Position numbers and translations under genes: made by a program. A stretch of DNA of 64,000 bases from Tritrichomonas musculus (Eukaryota > Parabasalia > Tritrichomonadida > Tritrichomonadidae): contig JAPFFF010000062.1 of NCBI GenBank assembly GCA_039105265.1, positions 186,001 to 250,000 on the forward strand, read 5' to 3'. Positions 38,001 through 48,045 of this stretch are shown here, piece by piece. The notes under the pieces were generated by a model. That model did not search any database. It was not told the origin of the DNA and saw only the letters and a program-made list of their open reading frames with translations. Each line of letters opens with the position of its first letter. Within the stretch, counting starts at the first letter, position 1.

Positions 38001-38912
38001 TCTAATCAAAATAATCCAGATGCACATTTTTATCTTGGATCAATTTATCTAAGAGGTGAGTATGTGCAGCGAGATACTAAAAAAGCAATTCATTATTTTA
38101 CACTCGCTTCTTTTCAAAACAATCCAGAAGCACAATTCAATCTTGGATTGTTTTATTATCAAGGTACTTGTATTGAACAGAATTTCAAAATTGCAATTCG
38201 CTATTTTTCACTTTCTGCAAAAAATGGCCAGATTAAATCTCACTTTGTTCTTGGTGTCATTTATTCGCAAGGGATTCATATTGAAAGAAATCTTGAAGAA
38301 GCAATTCATCATTATAATAATGGCTCCAACCTTCGTGATGAATGCGCCAAAAACAATCTTGGTATCATTTACAAGCACAATGAATACAAAAAGAATCCCA
38401 TCGAATATTTCCAAGAAGCCATTCATGAAAAAGATGACTTGGTTTCAATGTACAATTTGGGACACATGTATTTCTATGGAGAAAAAGTCCAAGTAGATCT
38501 TGACAAATCGATTAAATTATTAATCAACTCATCTTTGTTAGATTTTCAACCATCAGAAATTCTATTGTCCTTGGCTTTAGTTAAGAAAATAACTGGATCA
38601 AAAATCACTAAAGAAGCAATCAAAGATGAAATTAATAAATATATAAATGGAGAGAAAACAGAAAAATTATCCCAAAAAATTATCAATGATATTAAAATGC
38701 TCCAATTGAAAGATGATATAAAATATGAGTATTTTTATTTGGAGTATAAAGAGATTGATTTTATGTATGACTTTTATAGAGAACCAATTATGACGAATGA
38801 TTTTTTTTCAGAACGAGAAAAAAAGATCAAAGAAAAACAAGAAAAAAACAAAAATATTCGTGAAATTAACAAGCTTTTTTATGAAGGATTTGGAGCAAAT
38901 GATATCAACTAG
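35064..38912 (+). CDS. Kinase-Sel1 protein with about 18 diverged Sel1 repeats
   Basis: This gene encodes 1282 residues. Residues 1-195 are the unrecognised family domain (contains NFIFIDTMEC and KSYLKMNKNRLLNF). Residues about 200-440 are a kinase with FAMKIF lysine, IYRDLKPDN (Asp about 317), DFDR replacing DFG, and IAPEIY. A short Lys/Asn-rich linker precedes Sel1 repeats (about 482-1130) of the form LGSIYYEGIYVQKDINKAIY. The C-terminal region ends KLFYEGFGAND. It is the closest relative of the 4297-residue protein at 19.6 kb, sharing domain order and tail, but its repeats are diverged from each other. That suggests the ancestral array was modest. The pair probably arose by local duplication, with a BspA gene now between them. 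It is likely a cytosolic signalling scaffold. Confidence 0.9.
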   Translation: MNSDLKYFQDMFNGHQIKMKNEFLDKISQKFTIFYVTQLEDIKTINNTKNETNFIFIDTMECNQEEFLIIFFEQKIILISKTNISLLESFFTNNSNSKIIVISNEIEEIISKYVHIDKQESKEMTEVFDSINYNEISRFFNSFIVKISSNKQINYIWHELQRSILSCIVQKSYLKMNKNRLLNFDFKDKQENREIELNNSNNIKITNLGASISSTELICHIELEQLFAMKIFYNSQRDKLFGREKRNYEMIHNPLIPKFYGIGKKNKEELLLVEYIKGSSLDKINKLKLNIEEKMTIIYELLIVIEYLHLNRFIYRDLKPDNFIIDESKTLVLIDFDRMLTKDDEQITKNFCSLYIAPEIYESRRYSYEVDIYSIGLIIYFIIMEKEAPKDMSLRNIFDDFSDDFLELGKICEKCSNIEGSKRPTIDEIINNFLKYYSQSIQNLNILNNIRQMTTQKNIKKENDQNTLVVQNSNEFDLKDPEMQFRLGLIFHKGEYVEQDFKKAIYYFTLAADQNHPLAQFYVGLFYHKGEHIQRDINRAIHYYSLAAYQNHVNAQFNLGSIYYEGIYVQKDINKAIYYFTLASNQNDMQAQFNLGIIYHYGKCVKQDINKAVYYYSLAANQNFSLAQFNLGVIYYEGILIQRDVGKAIFYLTLASNQNNPQAQTNLGSIYYSGKYIKQDINKAIHYLSLAANQNVSLAQHTLGFIYATGKYVKQDINKAIFYYSHAANQNHVVSQFNLGLIYHEGSNIQQDINKAIHYFTLAANQNDPGAQFQLGVIYSNDNYVQRDINKAIHYYTLAANQNDPGAQFNLGFIYSSGQYVQRDINKAIHYFSLVANQNNPIAQFNLGFIYHLGEYIERDINKAIHYYSLAANQNHQQALFNLGDIYFGGKYIHRDINKAIYYFTLASNQNMPIAHYYLGFIYYQDQYIQRDIQKAIYYFSLASIQNNSKARFHLGFIYYEGKYVQQDINKAIHYFTLASNQNNPDAHFYLGSIYLRGEYVQRDTKKAIHYFTLASFQNNPEAQFNLGLFYYQGTCIEQNFKIAIRYFSLSAKNGQIKSHFVLGVIYSQGIHIERNLEEAIHHYNNGSNLRDECAKNNLGIIYKHNEYKKNPIEYFQEAIHEKDDLVSMYNLGHMYFYGEKVQVDLDKSIKLLINSSLLDFQPSEILLSLALVKKITGSKITKEAIKDEINKYINGEKTEKLSQKIINDIKMLQLKDDIKYEYFYLEYKEIDFMYDFYREPIMTNDFFSEREKKIKEKQEKNKNIREINKLFYEGFGANDIN

Positions 38913-39087
38913 ATGATAAACTAAAAAACATCTTTTTATTTTAAAATGATTCTTCACATGTGTGATTGTAAAAAAATAAAATTTTATAATTTACAAAAAA
39001 GTTTTTATTTATTTTTAAGCCAATTGAAGAGTTGTCATTGAAGCAATTCCGCATTGGTTTCTTCTTTTTGGTCATTATTAAAACATT

Positions 39088-40866
39088 TTAAAACCAAAAG
39101 TCAGGATCATCTGCACTTGTACCATTTTGTGGGGCATTATTTTTAATATTTACCCCTTGCATACCATCTGCTAGAAGGCAATTATCATTTAATTTTCCGC
39201 CAATAACTTTTTCGTCATCATAGCTTGAAAATGAGATATCATCTGACATTTTTTGACTGTTTATCAGGCTGCAGTAAAAGATCAAACAAGCCAGAATGAT
39301 AAAGAATACTGCAGCTGAACCACATGAAATTCCAATTAACATTTCTGCTGTTATTCGATTCTTTCGTTTTGTGACTTCGTAAGCAATGTAAGTTGGCGAT
39401 TTTGTCAAAGAATAGAATATAATAATATACAGCATGTTATTATAAATAAATGACTCTATTTCAATCATTGTTACATCACCGCCGATTATTGTTTCCAAAT
39501 AAAAAATCGACTTGGATGAGAAATATGAAAAACTGACAGACTTACGAAGTACATAAGTGTATGTCAATCCCAATGTTAATGTCGTTTCAGGTTTTATTTC
39601 AGTTGTCATTGGATATGTCGGACAAAACACATTTGAACTTTCAGGACATGAACAATCAGCTGGATTTGGAGTTGGACATGAAACTCCAACAGTATTAGCC
39701 GTTGGACATTCGGGACATGAACAGTCTGCTGGGTTTGGAGTAGGACAATTAGTTGGTTCAGGACAAACAATTACTTCATCGTCTTTTGTAAATCCTGTAT
39801 CAATGCCATACCAAAGATAGCGACCATCTTCTTCCAATGAACTTTGAGAAATGTAATTCTTCCATGAATTTACTGATGGAAGTGAAACAGTTGGCATTAC
39901 ACCAGCATTTGTGAATATGTCTTCATTAAATCTAACTGGTGGCTCATCACCCAGTATAATGTTATTTAATTGGCTGCAATTCATGAATATTCTCGATGAT
40001 GTTTGAGGAACTGAACAAGTTTTGATAAATCAATTGTCTTTAGATTTATGCAGCTTTCCAAATTAGAATCACCATATATTCTCTCTAATGAATGCAAGTC
40101 CAAATTTTCGAGTGATACACAATTCAAAAAGCAATTGGAAGAGATAGAATAAGCTGTATCTAAGTCAATTGACTTCAATTTAGCTAGATTGGCAAACGTA
40201 TTACTTGGAACAATTTGAAGAAGTGGAAGAGAGATTTCTTGAAGATTGGTATCTCCAAGCAATTCATCACTTCGAATTGTAAACAGCAACACAAGCTTTA
40301 AGATTTCCAAATTTGGAATATTTTGAAGTGCTCCATATCCCAGATTAACTTCACAATGAATAACAATTACTTTTAATGAATTACAACCTTCAAATGTTCC
40401 ACTTGCAATGCTTGACAAAGTTCCCATATTGGCAACAAATCTTTCAATACTTAATCTTTGTGAAATGATTTCTTTAAGATCTTCTTGATCAACAAGTCCA
40501 CCAATTAATTCAAGATCTTTCAATTCTGTTGTATTAGTAGTATTTTCTTCAAGAAGAACAAGTCTATCTTCGTTGACTTGATTGTAAATAAGTTTTCTAC
40601 TTCTAATCTCAACACCATTAATTTTATAGACTAAAAATTGTGGTAAAAATTCTGATTCCATTTTTATTCCAGACCATTTTTCATCTTCTTTGATATCATC
40701 AACTACATGTGATTCATCATCATATTCCAAATAATATGCTTTGTTTAGAAGCATTAATTTGACTTGTGGGCAATTAATAAATGTGTTTTTGTGGAGTGTT
40801 AAAATAACAGTTTTTAAGTCAGAACATCCTTTAAATGCAAGTTCTTTCAGAATTGTTGCTCTAATG
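39088..40866 (-). pseudogene. Membrane-anchored BspA-like LRR gene, frameshifted
   Basis: Two overlapping minus-strand frames make one protein plan. 40754-39981 encodes LRR_5 repeats ending KLVQFLKHHREYS. 39984-39088 carries the rest: a last LRR (FMNCSQLNNIIL), a Cys/Pro-rich linker with the repeat CPTPNPADCSCPE, a transmembrane helix (MLIGISCGSAAVFFIILACL) and a tail of about 60 residues ending DDPDFWF. Reading through the junction near 40000-40030 in the other phase gives VPQTSSRIFMNCSQL, a normal LRR step, so a single-base shift separates the frames. Upstream of 40754 the LRR frame stays open without an ATG (KELAFKGCSDLKTV) and then meets another phase change near 40866. No signal peptide remains. 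It is either a decaying surface-protein gene or one with assembly errors. Confidence 0.75.
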
Positions 40867-41816
40867 TTAATAATGATGTAATAATGAATCGATATAAACT
40901 ATTTCAATTATGTTTTTTTTACAAACTTTTATCAATGTTTTTACAGCAAAAAGAACACTTCTAGCTATAAAAAATCAATTCAATTTATATAACTGAGTAA
41001 ATCTTAATACAATATTTAATATTGAAAATATTTTCCATGAAAAATGTCATTTTCAACCTTTTTTTAAACTGCCGTTCAAAAGTCGGCCCACCTTTCAACT
41101 ATAATTGGCCTTGGTGGCGGTTATTTTATAACGTATTAATACAAAAAAGGGAACTTTTTTATTCAATTTTGGTCTGAGTTTTGAACCAATTCAAATTTAT
41201 TATTTTCAATATTTTATATTAAAATTGAATTAAAATAAAATTTTACTAACTAGTTCTAAAAGATTGTAATTAACAGGCAAAATATATGGATATTCTATTT
41301 GAAAATGACGTAAATCAATAAGGGGAGCATTTATTTGAAATAATTTTGCCGAGTTGAGTATGCTTTTGAGATATTTATACTGAATACTGGAAATGTCAAG
41401 CAAAAATCATAAAAATCAAAGAAGTATAATGGTGTATGGGCAAAAATCCAAGTGTAACTTCTAATTGCAAGATTGTTTATCAATAATTATAATTTTTGAA
41501 CCTTTAATTTGGCACCAAAAGCAATAAAAGACACAGTCGAATTAAGTTATTGGCGAAATCTTATGAAAATGTCTGCATACTGAATTGATCCTTGATCAAT
41601 TAATGAAAAATCAAAAATTTTAAAGATTAATTTGAAAAGAAATAATAAAGCTTATTAAAATTGAAATAAATATTTTTCTTGTCAAATAAATTGAAAGAAA
41701 AAATAATGGGCTTTCATTTGAATTTTAGTTTATTTATCACAAAAATATATTTGAGCTTTTTAATTATTTTTTTAACAGATTCATCATTTTTTAAAGATAG
41801 ATGAATTTGTTAAAAA
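40867..41816. other. Intergenic region, no supported gene
   Basis: This is about 950 bases of AT-rich DNA between the broken BspA gene and the inverted-repeat element. A minus-strand stretch just right of 40866 (containing KNIIEIVYIDSLL) may be a further LRR scrap of the broken gene. A G+C-richer patch near 41075-41120 is unexplained. Nothing else is seen. Confidence 0.4.
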
Positions 41817-41834
41817 ATTTTGAACCCTGTTTTT

Positions 41835-42119
41835 TATAATGAAGTGTTACCATCAATTGAATAACCTTAGGGCATACTCAATTAACCTTAGGGAATATTG
41901 TATACTTCTCAGAAACACATTCAAAATTTGTTAAAATGAAAAAACTTCTTATATAAAAAGTTCCACAAATAAAAATACGTTAAGAACAGACAGTTTATTG
42001 TTTTCACTTTTTAAAATGTTTTTATATATTTTTTGAAGCAATTTCTGAGAAGTATACAATATTCCCTAAGGTTAATTGAGTATGCCCTAAGGTTTTTCAA
42101 TAGACGGTATCTTCCTAAG
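41835..42119. mobile_element. MITE-like element with ~53-bp perfect terminal inverted repeats
   Basis: Arms 41863-41915 and 42042-42094 are exact reverse complements, starting aaccttagggcatactcaat. Outside them a less perfect inverted match continues for about 25-30 bases on each side. The 126-base interior is AT-rich and non-coding. An 18-base direct repeat, attttgaaccctgttttt, brackets the element at 41817-41834 and 42120-42137 and could be a target-site duplication, though 18 bases is long for known cut-and-paste families. The arms are nearly identical, so the element looks young or is kept as a hairpin. I saw no second copy in this window. Confidence 0.75.
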
Positions 42120-42201
42120 ATTTTGAACCCTGTTTTTCTATGAGTTCTTTCAATTTTAAAAAGTTTACAAACAAAACTATCTCAAATTTTTTTTAAAATT
42201 G

Positions 42202-45200
42202 ATGCAACAGAAAATATCATTTATAGGTCTTCCAGATGAAATTGGTTCAATGATTTATCTAATCAAGGATAAACATTTACATAAACTTTATTCCAAATTC
42301 TCATTTTTTTATTTTCCATGTCATATAATACAGAAAAATCTATTTGATTCTTATAATTATGATGAAATTCAAAATTTAATCAAAGATTTTTTACTAGTAT
42401 ATCTCCAAAAATTCCATTTTTTGACATATTATTTAGATCATAATTATTGGTTTTCAAAACTTACTAAATCAACGGATATTACAAAACATGATAATAATAT
42501 TATTAATGTAATTATTTGTGTTGAAAAGCAGTGCTTAATAATTGAACAAATTAATTTTGATTTTTTTGAAAAATTATTAATGAACTTAAGAAGAAAGATA
42601 ATATTTTGGTTTTAAATGTAAATAGATCTAATTTGAAATATGATGCAACAAATGATGAAATGCAAGCTTCTGAAGAAATTAATAATTTTTGTAAATATTT
42701 TACGAAATCATTAATTACAAATGGATTTGTACAAAGTACAATCATCCCAATTGCTGGATATATTATCAGAAGGTTCTACTGTCCAACAGAATATTTCAAA
42801 GATCGTTCGTTTTTTATTTTTAATCATTCAAACAGATTTGAGAAGCCAAACATTTATGAAAAAATTAGTTATATTTTTTTCACTGAACAACCTGATATAA
42901 GCCAGGTTACACAATTCCTTTTTGAGATCATGCAATATGACAAAAATAGTACTTGTATTGTAAAGAAAGAATTTAGTAAAAATGATTTTATTCATTTGAG
43001 AAGAATTGATGCAAATAGTAAAGCTACATTCATGCTAGCAATTCATCGAGAAAGTTTTTATCTTTTAGTAATAAAGTATGTTTTCGTTTCTATGGAAAAT
43101 TTAAAAAATGTTGATCATGAGATTAATTTTTGTGAAAGTTATAAAAACAGGTGTCTTGTTCCTTTTTATGGTTTTGTTAAAAACGATGGAAAGATTATTG
43201 GATTTGTTTATGAATTTATGGCAAATGGATCACTTGATTCATATTTGTCAAAGAATATTCAGTATAAAGATATTTTTATCATGATGACTATTAATAGACT
43301 TTGTCAAGGCATCTTTTACTTGCATTCGAATTTTCTTGTTCATAGAGATTTAAAACCATCAAATATACTCGTAAATAATGATTTGTTGCCTTTTATTAGT
43401 GATTTTGAAACAATTCGTAAACCAATTGATGAAGTTGATTTTCCAAGTGGGGAAACAATGAGCAATGATTTAGGAACACCATTATATTCATCTCCTGAAC
43501 AAGATTTTGGAGAATATGTTTCTTATCCTTCAGATATCTATTCATTTGGTTTGATTATTTATTATATGTATGAGATGAGGGATATGTGGTCACATGAAAT
43601 TTTATCAAAATCATCAAAAAAATTTCTTAGAGCAAAGCCTATGACAAATGGTCCAATAAATATTAAAAAAATATATGAAGATTGTGTTAAATTATCAATA
43701 AAAGAAAGACCTACAATTACAGAAATCATTGGAAAACTCATAGATGATTTCTACAATGCACAAGATAAGCCAATACAATCATATAATGATAAAATAAAAT
43801 TGTTAAAAGATAATATTTTTATTGAAAACATAATAATTTGTAAAATTTATTACGAATATATAAATAAAAATACAAAAAAGTCAGATTCTGATCAAGTATT
43901 TAATAAATTAGATCCTTTCTTTGCATTTGTCCAATTATTTGAAAGAGGACTTATTTTTGAAGAAAAGGGTTCATCGCAAAAAATGGATTTATATGAAATT
44001 TCTGCTCAAAACAATAATCCTGATTCTCTTTTCAATTTAGGGATAAAATATTATTTTGGTCTAAATATTGAAAAGAATATTGAAAAATCCATTGAATATT
44101 TTGAAGCAGCAGCAAAACTTAATCATCATCATGCTCTCAATAGTATGGGTTATTTTTATTTGGAAGGTATTGGCGTTAAGAAAGATTATTTAAAAGCCAA
44201 AGAATATTTTGAAAAGTCAGCCAACCAATACAATTCTACAGCACTTTATAATTTGGGTGCAATTTTTGAAAGTGGGAAAGGTGTCAAACAAGATTATGGC
44301 ATGGCCTTTAAATATTATTCATTATCAGCAAAGTTAAATAATCCTAGAGCTCAAAATAGCTTAGGTATTTATTATGATAAAGGTTGTGGAATAAAAAGTG
44401 ATTATTCAAAGGCAATAGCATATTATAAATTATCAGCAGAACAAAATTATTCATATGCCTGGATAAATCTAGCTGATTTATATAAAAATGGAGTTGTATT
44501 TGCAATAGATACGCTAAAAGCAAGATATTATTATGAATTAGCAGCCCAACAATTTAATCATTTTGCTTATTTAAGTTTAGGCAATCTATATGCAAAATAT
44601 TATGTTAAAGATTATTTAAAAGCTAGGTACTATTATGAAAAAGCATGTGAATATGGCAATACAGAAGCTTATTTTCATTTAGGTTATTTATACAAAAAAG
44701 GACTTGGAGTTGAGCAGAATTACAAAAAAGCAAAAGATTATTATGAAATTTCTGCGTCATATAACAATCCAAATGCATATTTTGAGTTAGGTGAATTATA
44801 TAAAAATGGTTTTGGTGTTAAAATAAATTATTTATATGCCAAAAATTATTATGAAAAATCATCAGAATTAGGTAATCCTGCAGCTTATTTTAATTTGGCA
44901 GAATTTTATTCTAATGGAGATATTAATGATGTTAATTATGAAAAATCAATTCAATATTATATGAAATGCATTGAAATACCTAGAAATTACTTCAAAATAT
45001 ATGATAAAAAGCCAAAAAGTTATTCGTTTTCTTATATGCATTTCACTTATATTAATCATTCATATAATAACATTGGTTTAATTTATATGACAGTTTTTGA
45101 TAATATTGAAAAGGCAGGAAATTTTTTTAAAAGCGCAGCTTTTTCTGAATATCCTTTTGCTGAAAACAATTATGGTTTATTTCTACAATTTTATATGAAT

Positions 45201-46100
45201 AAATTAGATAATGCAAAAATTTGGTATGAAAGATCATCAAAACATAATTTTGCAATTGCTGAATACAATCTTGGACACTTTTACGAAGAAAAAGGAGATG
45301 TTAAAAAGTCAATTGAGTATTATTGCAAGGCATCGGAAGATGAAGCAAAGCCTCTAATATATCACAACAAACAGCATTTCGATAAAAGACTTGAAATTTC
45401 AAAAATATTTGTTGTTTGCTTTACAAACTTGAAATTAGTAAATATTTTCTTTTCACTGTCGAATTTTGAAAAAGCAAAAAAATATTTCATAAAATCAATT
45501 GATATTTTAACTAAGAACGACTCAAATTATCGATTCTATTTAAAATTGAACAAAACAAAAAAAGATAATATTTTTTCATATTTGAAAGAGTTCATTTTGA
45601 ATTTCCCTTTATTTAATCTAACAATATTTAAAGATACTAAAAACACAAGAGAAGATTTAAAGAGAGAATTATTAAATTCAGAAACAGTAAAAATCAAAAT
45701 CCCAGAAATTGATTTCGAACTCACATCAGGAACTCTTGGAGGAAAATTCACAACAGTTGAAGGACTCTTGGTTGAAATCCAAAAGAATTTACGAGACATA
45801 CTTGATATTGACAGAAATCAGTTCAATGACAAATATTTACTTATTAAAAAACAAAAGAATGTTCAGAAAGACAATGAATTTAGTAATATTAATGAACAAA
45901 ACTATTTTATTGAAATAGATAATGATATTGTTTTTGAAAGTGCATCAGATTTATTTGATTATATTATTCAAAATAATGATCTGAAAAAAGTTTTTATCAA
46001 CGAAATTATAGATATTATTAATGCAATGAATCTTATTTTATATACCAAACCTTTTTCAATTTTATTTGGTCGTATCGACATAATGAAAAACAAAAAATAA
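42202..46100 (+). pseudogene. Kinase-Sel1 gene split by one frameshift
   Basis: The ATG at 42202 opens the unrecognised family domain (residues through about 135, containing NVIICVEKQCLIIEQINF), which stops at 42615. The rest continues in another phase, open from about 42570 to 46100, with no ATG near its start. Both parts align in order with the second half of the protein at 7441-13542, so one frameshift lies near 42570-42610. The second part carries FYCPTEYFKDRSFF, and a kinase (about 42990-43750) with VIKY lysine, HRDLKPSN, DFET in place of DFG, and SSPEQ. It then has about ten Sel1 repeats (44.0-44.95 kb), degenerate helices and a tail with FSILFGRID. It lacks the FYxGF ending. Everything downstream of the shift is intact for about 1160 codons. 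A sequencing error, a recent mutation or recoding are all possible. Confidence 0.82.
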
Positions 46101-46340
46101 AAAAGAAATTTTATGTTTGATATTAACCATATGTTTTATAAAGAATTTAATTTATGTTAGCTATTGTATTTTCAAATTTTATGCTGTTATATTAATATTA
46201 TTATATATATAATTTCTTTTCATATCATATTAAACTTATATTCCTCAATAACAATTTTTATAACAAAAAAATCTATTGGAAAACAAAATAAAGATCAGAA
46301 ATAAGAAAAAAAAATTTTAATTCAAATCTTTATTATATCT

Positions 46341-46724
46341 TTAGAATTTAATAGTGATATTTTTCCAATTTTTGTGAACGTATTTTGCAAATTTTTTTCT
46401 TTCTTCTTCTTCTTTGAAACAATTGTCTGATAAATCAATATATTCCAATGAGCAAAAAAAGCATTTTAAGGACTTAAAAGCAGAGAAAAATTCATCCGCA
46501 TTTTCTGCTAAATAATTATGAGATAAATCCAAATATTTGAGTGATTCACCAGCTACATTTGATAAAAGTTCATACGATAGCAGAGAAGTCAAATTTGAGT
46601 TCAAAACTGTGACGCTTTCAACACCAATTGGACCACAAAAAGCTCCTTGAAAAGAATTTAATTGTAATTTGCATTTATTGAAAAGAATAACCTTTGGATC
46701 TAATCCACAGATAACGCAAATATT
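46341..46724 (-). pseudogene. 3' remnant of a canonical LRR gene
   Basis: The minus-strand frame is open from a stop just right of 46724 to the stop at 46341, about 127 codons. It reads as classical (not BspA) leucine-rich repeats: SLKYLDLSHNYLAENADEFF and SLEYIDLSDNCFKEEEE, resembling ribonuclease-inhibitor/CARMIL-type repeats, with a natural-looking C-terminus (KNWKNITIKF). An internal ATG exists at 46604, but LRR-like sequence continues upstream of it (VICGLDPKVILFNKCKLQL). This is most likely the surviving 3' end of a larger gene. A short expressed protein cannot be excluded. Confidence 0.6.
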
Positions 46725-48045
46725 TTAATTTGATATTTTTTCTTATAAAACTTTTTGAATGCTTTTGTGAGTGAAATTTTTTTCAGTTTTTAAAAATTTT
46801 TTTGAGATTTTTAGTCATATATATTAAAAATCTTAATTGTTTTTTTGTTTTTATATCAAGCAATGAATGAAATATTGCAACATTGATCATGATTACCGCA
46901 ATCATAAAGTAATAGAAATAAAGATTGTCTTCTCTAAAGAATAGTCAAAACAGTTCTTTCCTCTGCATACATTTAAATTTTCTTCACGACTTTTAATAAA
47001 CTTTTTAAATGTCTATAATTATAGACATTTTTCCCTCTATATTAATTTCAATTGCATTTATATCATTTGTCTTGATTTTTTTCTTTTTAAGTTGATTTTA
47101 AAAATATATTATATAATTTTTTTTCTAAGAACTCATAGAATATTTTAAATTAATTTATAGAATTAATTTTGAAAGGATTATGAAAATGTTCAATTAGAGC
47201 ATATAGTTAGGTATGAAAAATGCAGGATGACTTGAAATATTATTATATAATATAAAATATAAGGAAATAAATATATTCCCTAAATATAAAGATTAAATTG
47301 ACGTTCAATATAAAAAAAAATATATTTTAATTTTTTGAAAAAGAAAAAAAAAATTGATAAGTTTATTTCAAATAAAATTATCAATCAATGATATAAAATT
47401 GAATTAATATTCTTTGAGAAAAATTGAAGTCTAAGAAATTTGATAATGATTTTCTGAGTTGTTTGATAGTTGTAAAATATTTTTAATTGAAAAAAATTGT
47501 GAGAAAAAAAGAGATTTCTGAGGAGTATAAAAAATAAAGTACTCAAAAAATGAAATTAGCTATAAAAAGAAATCCAACGTCACGATTCCAGATTTTTTTA
47601 TATATTTCATAATAAGATTTCAAAATAAAACTAGTTGATCAGCCTTTTTGTCCAACTTGTGCCTATTAATCTAATGAATGTTCCTTATCTTATCTTCATT
47701 CTTGGAAATATTTAAGAACAAGCAAACACGAAATATTATAACTTATTGTTTTTTATCAACATTGCTCCAATCAAGTTTTTTTTTAATCATGATATTAGTT
47801 ATAAAACACTCATTCTTTCAATCACTTTTTGAATGATTTAAAATTGAATACTTTACCTTAATAAGCTCTTTTCAATTTTAGTTTTTTGTAACTCTTTTTC
47901 TAGTTCATTTCAGATTAAGAAAAATAAACCTTTGTAATTAAAAAAATCAGTCAGGAACATAATATCATATTTTTAAATTATTTTTTATTAAATATAAATC
48001 CCAAAAAAAGTTCAATTTAAATTTAGTTGTCTCATCTCTTCGCCC
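46725..48045. other. Gene-poor AT-rich region with a 24-bp palindrome
   Basis: This is 1.3 kb of strongly A+T-rich DNA without coding remnants that I can recognise. Its one clear structure is the perfect palindrome at 47007-47030. The stretch lies between two minus-strand genes or remnants, so it should hold the 3' flank of the gene at 48046-50154 and upstream sequence of the LRR remnant. Confidence 0.5.
47007..47030. repeat. 24-bp perfect palindrome
   Basis: aaatgtctataattatagac followed by attt is its own reverse complement, with no loop. It could be a dimeric protein-binding site or a chance product of AT-rich sequence. The perfect 24-base match, with the G and C bases paired too, makes chance less comfortable. 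Confidence 0.8.

Noticed and set aside
42606-42608. TTG as start of the long frame at 42.6-46.1 kb
   Set aside because: Homology to the 7.4 kb gene continues upstream in another phase, so this is the far side of a frameshift, not a true start.
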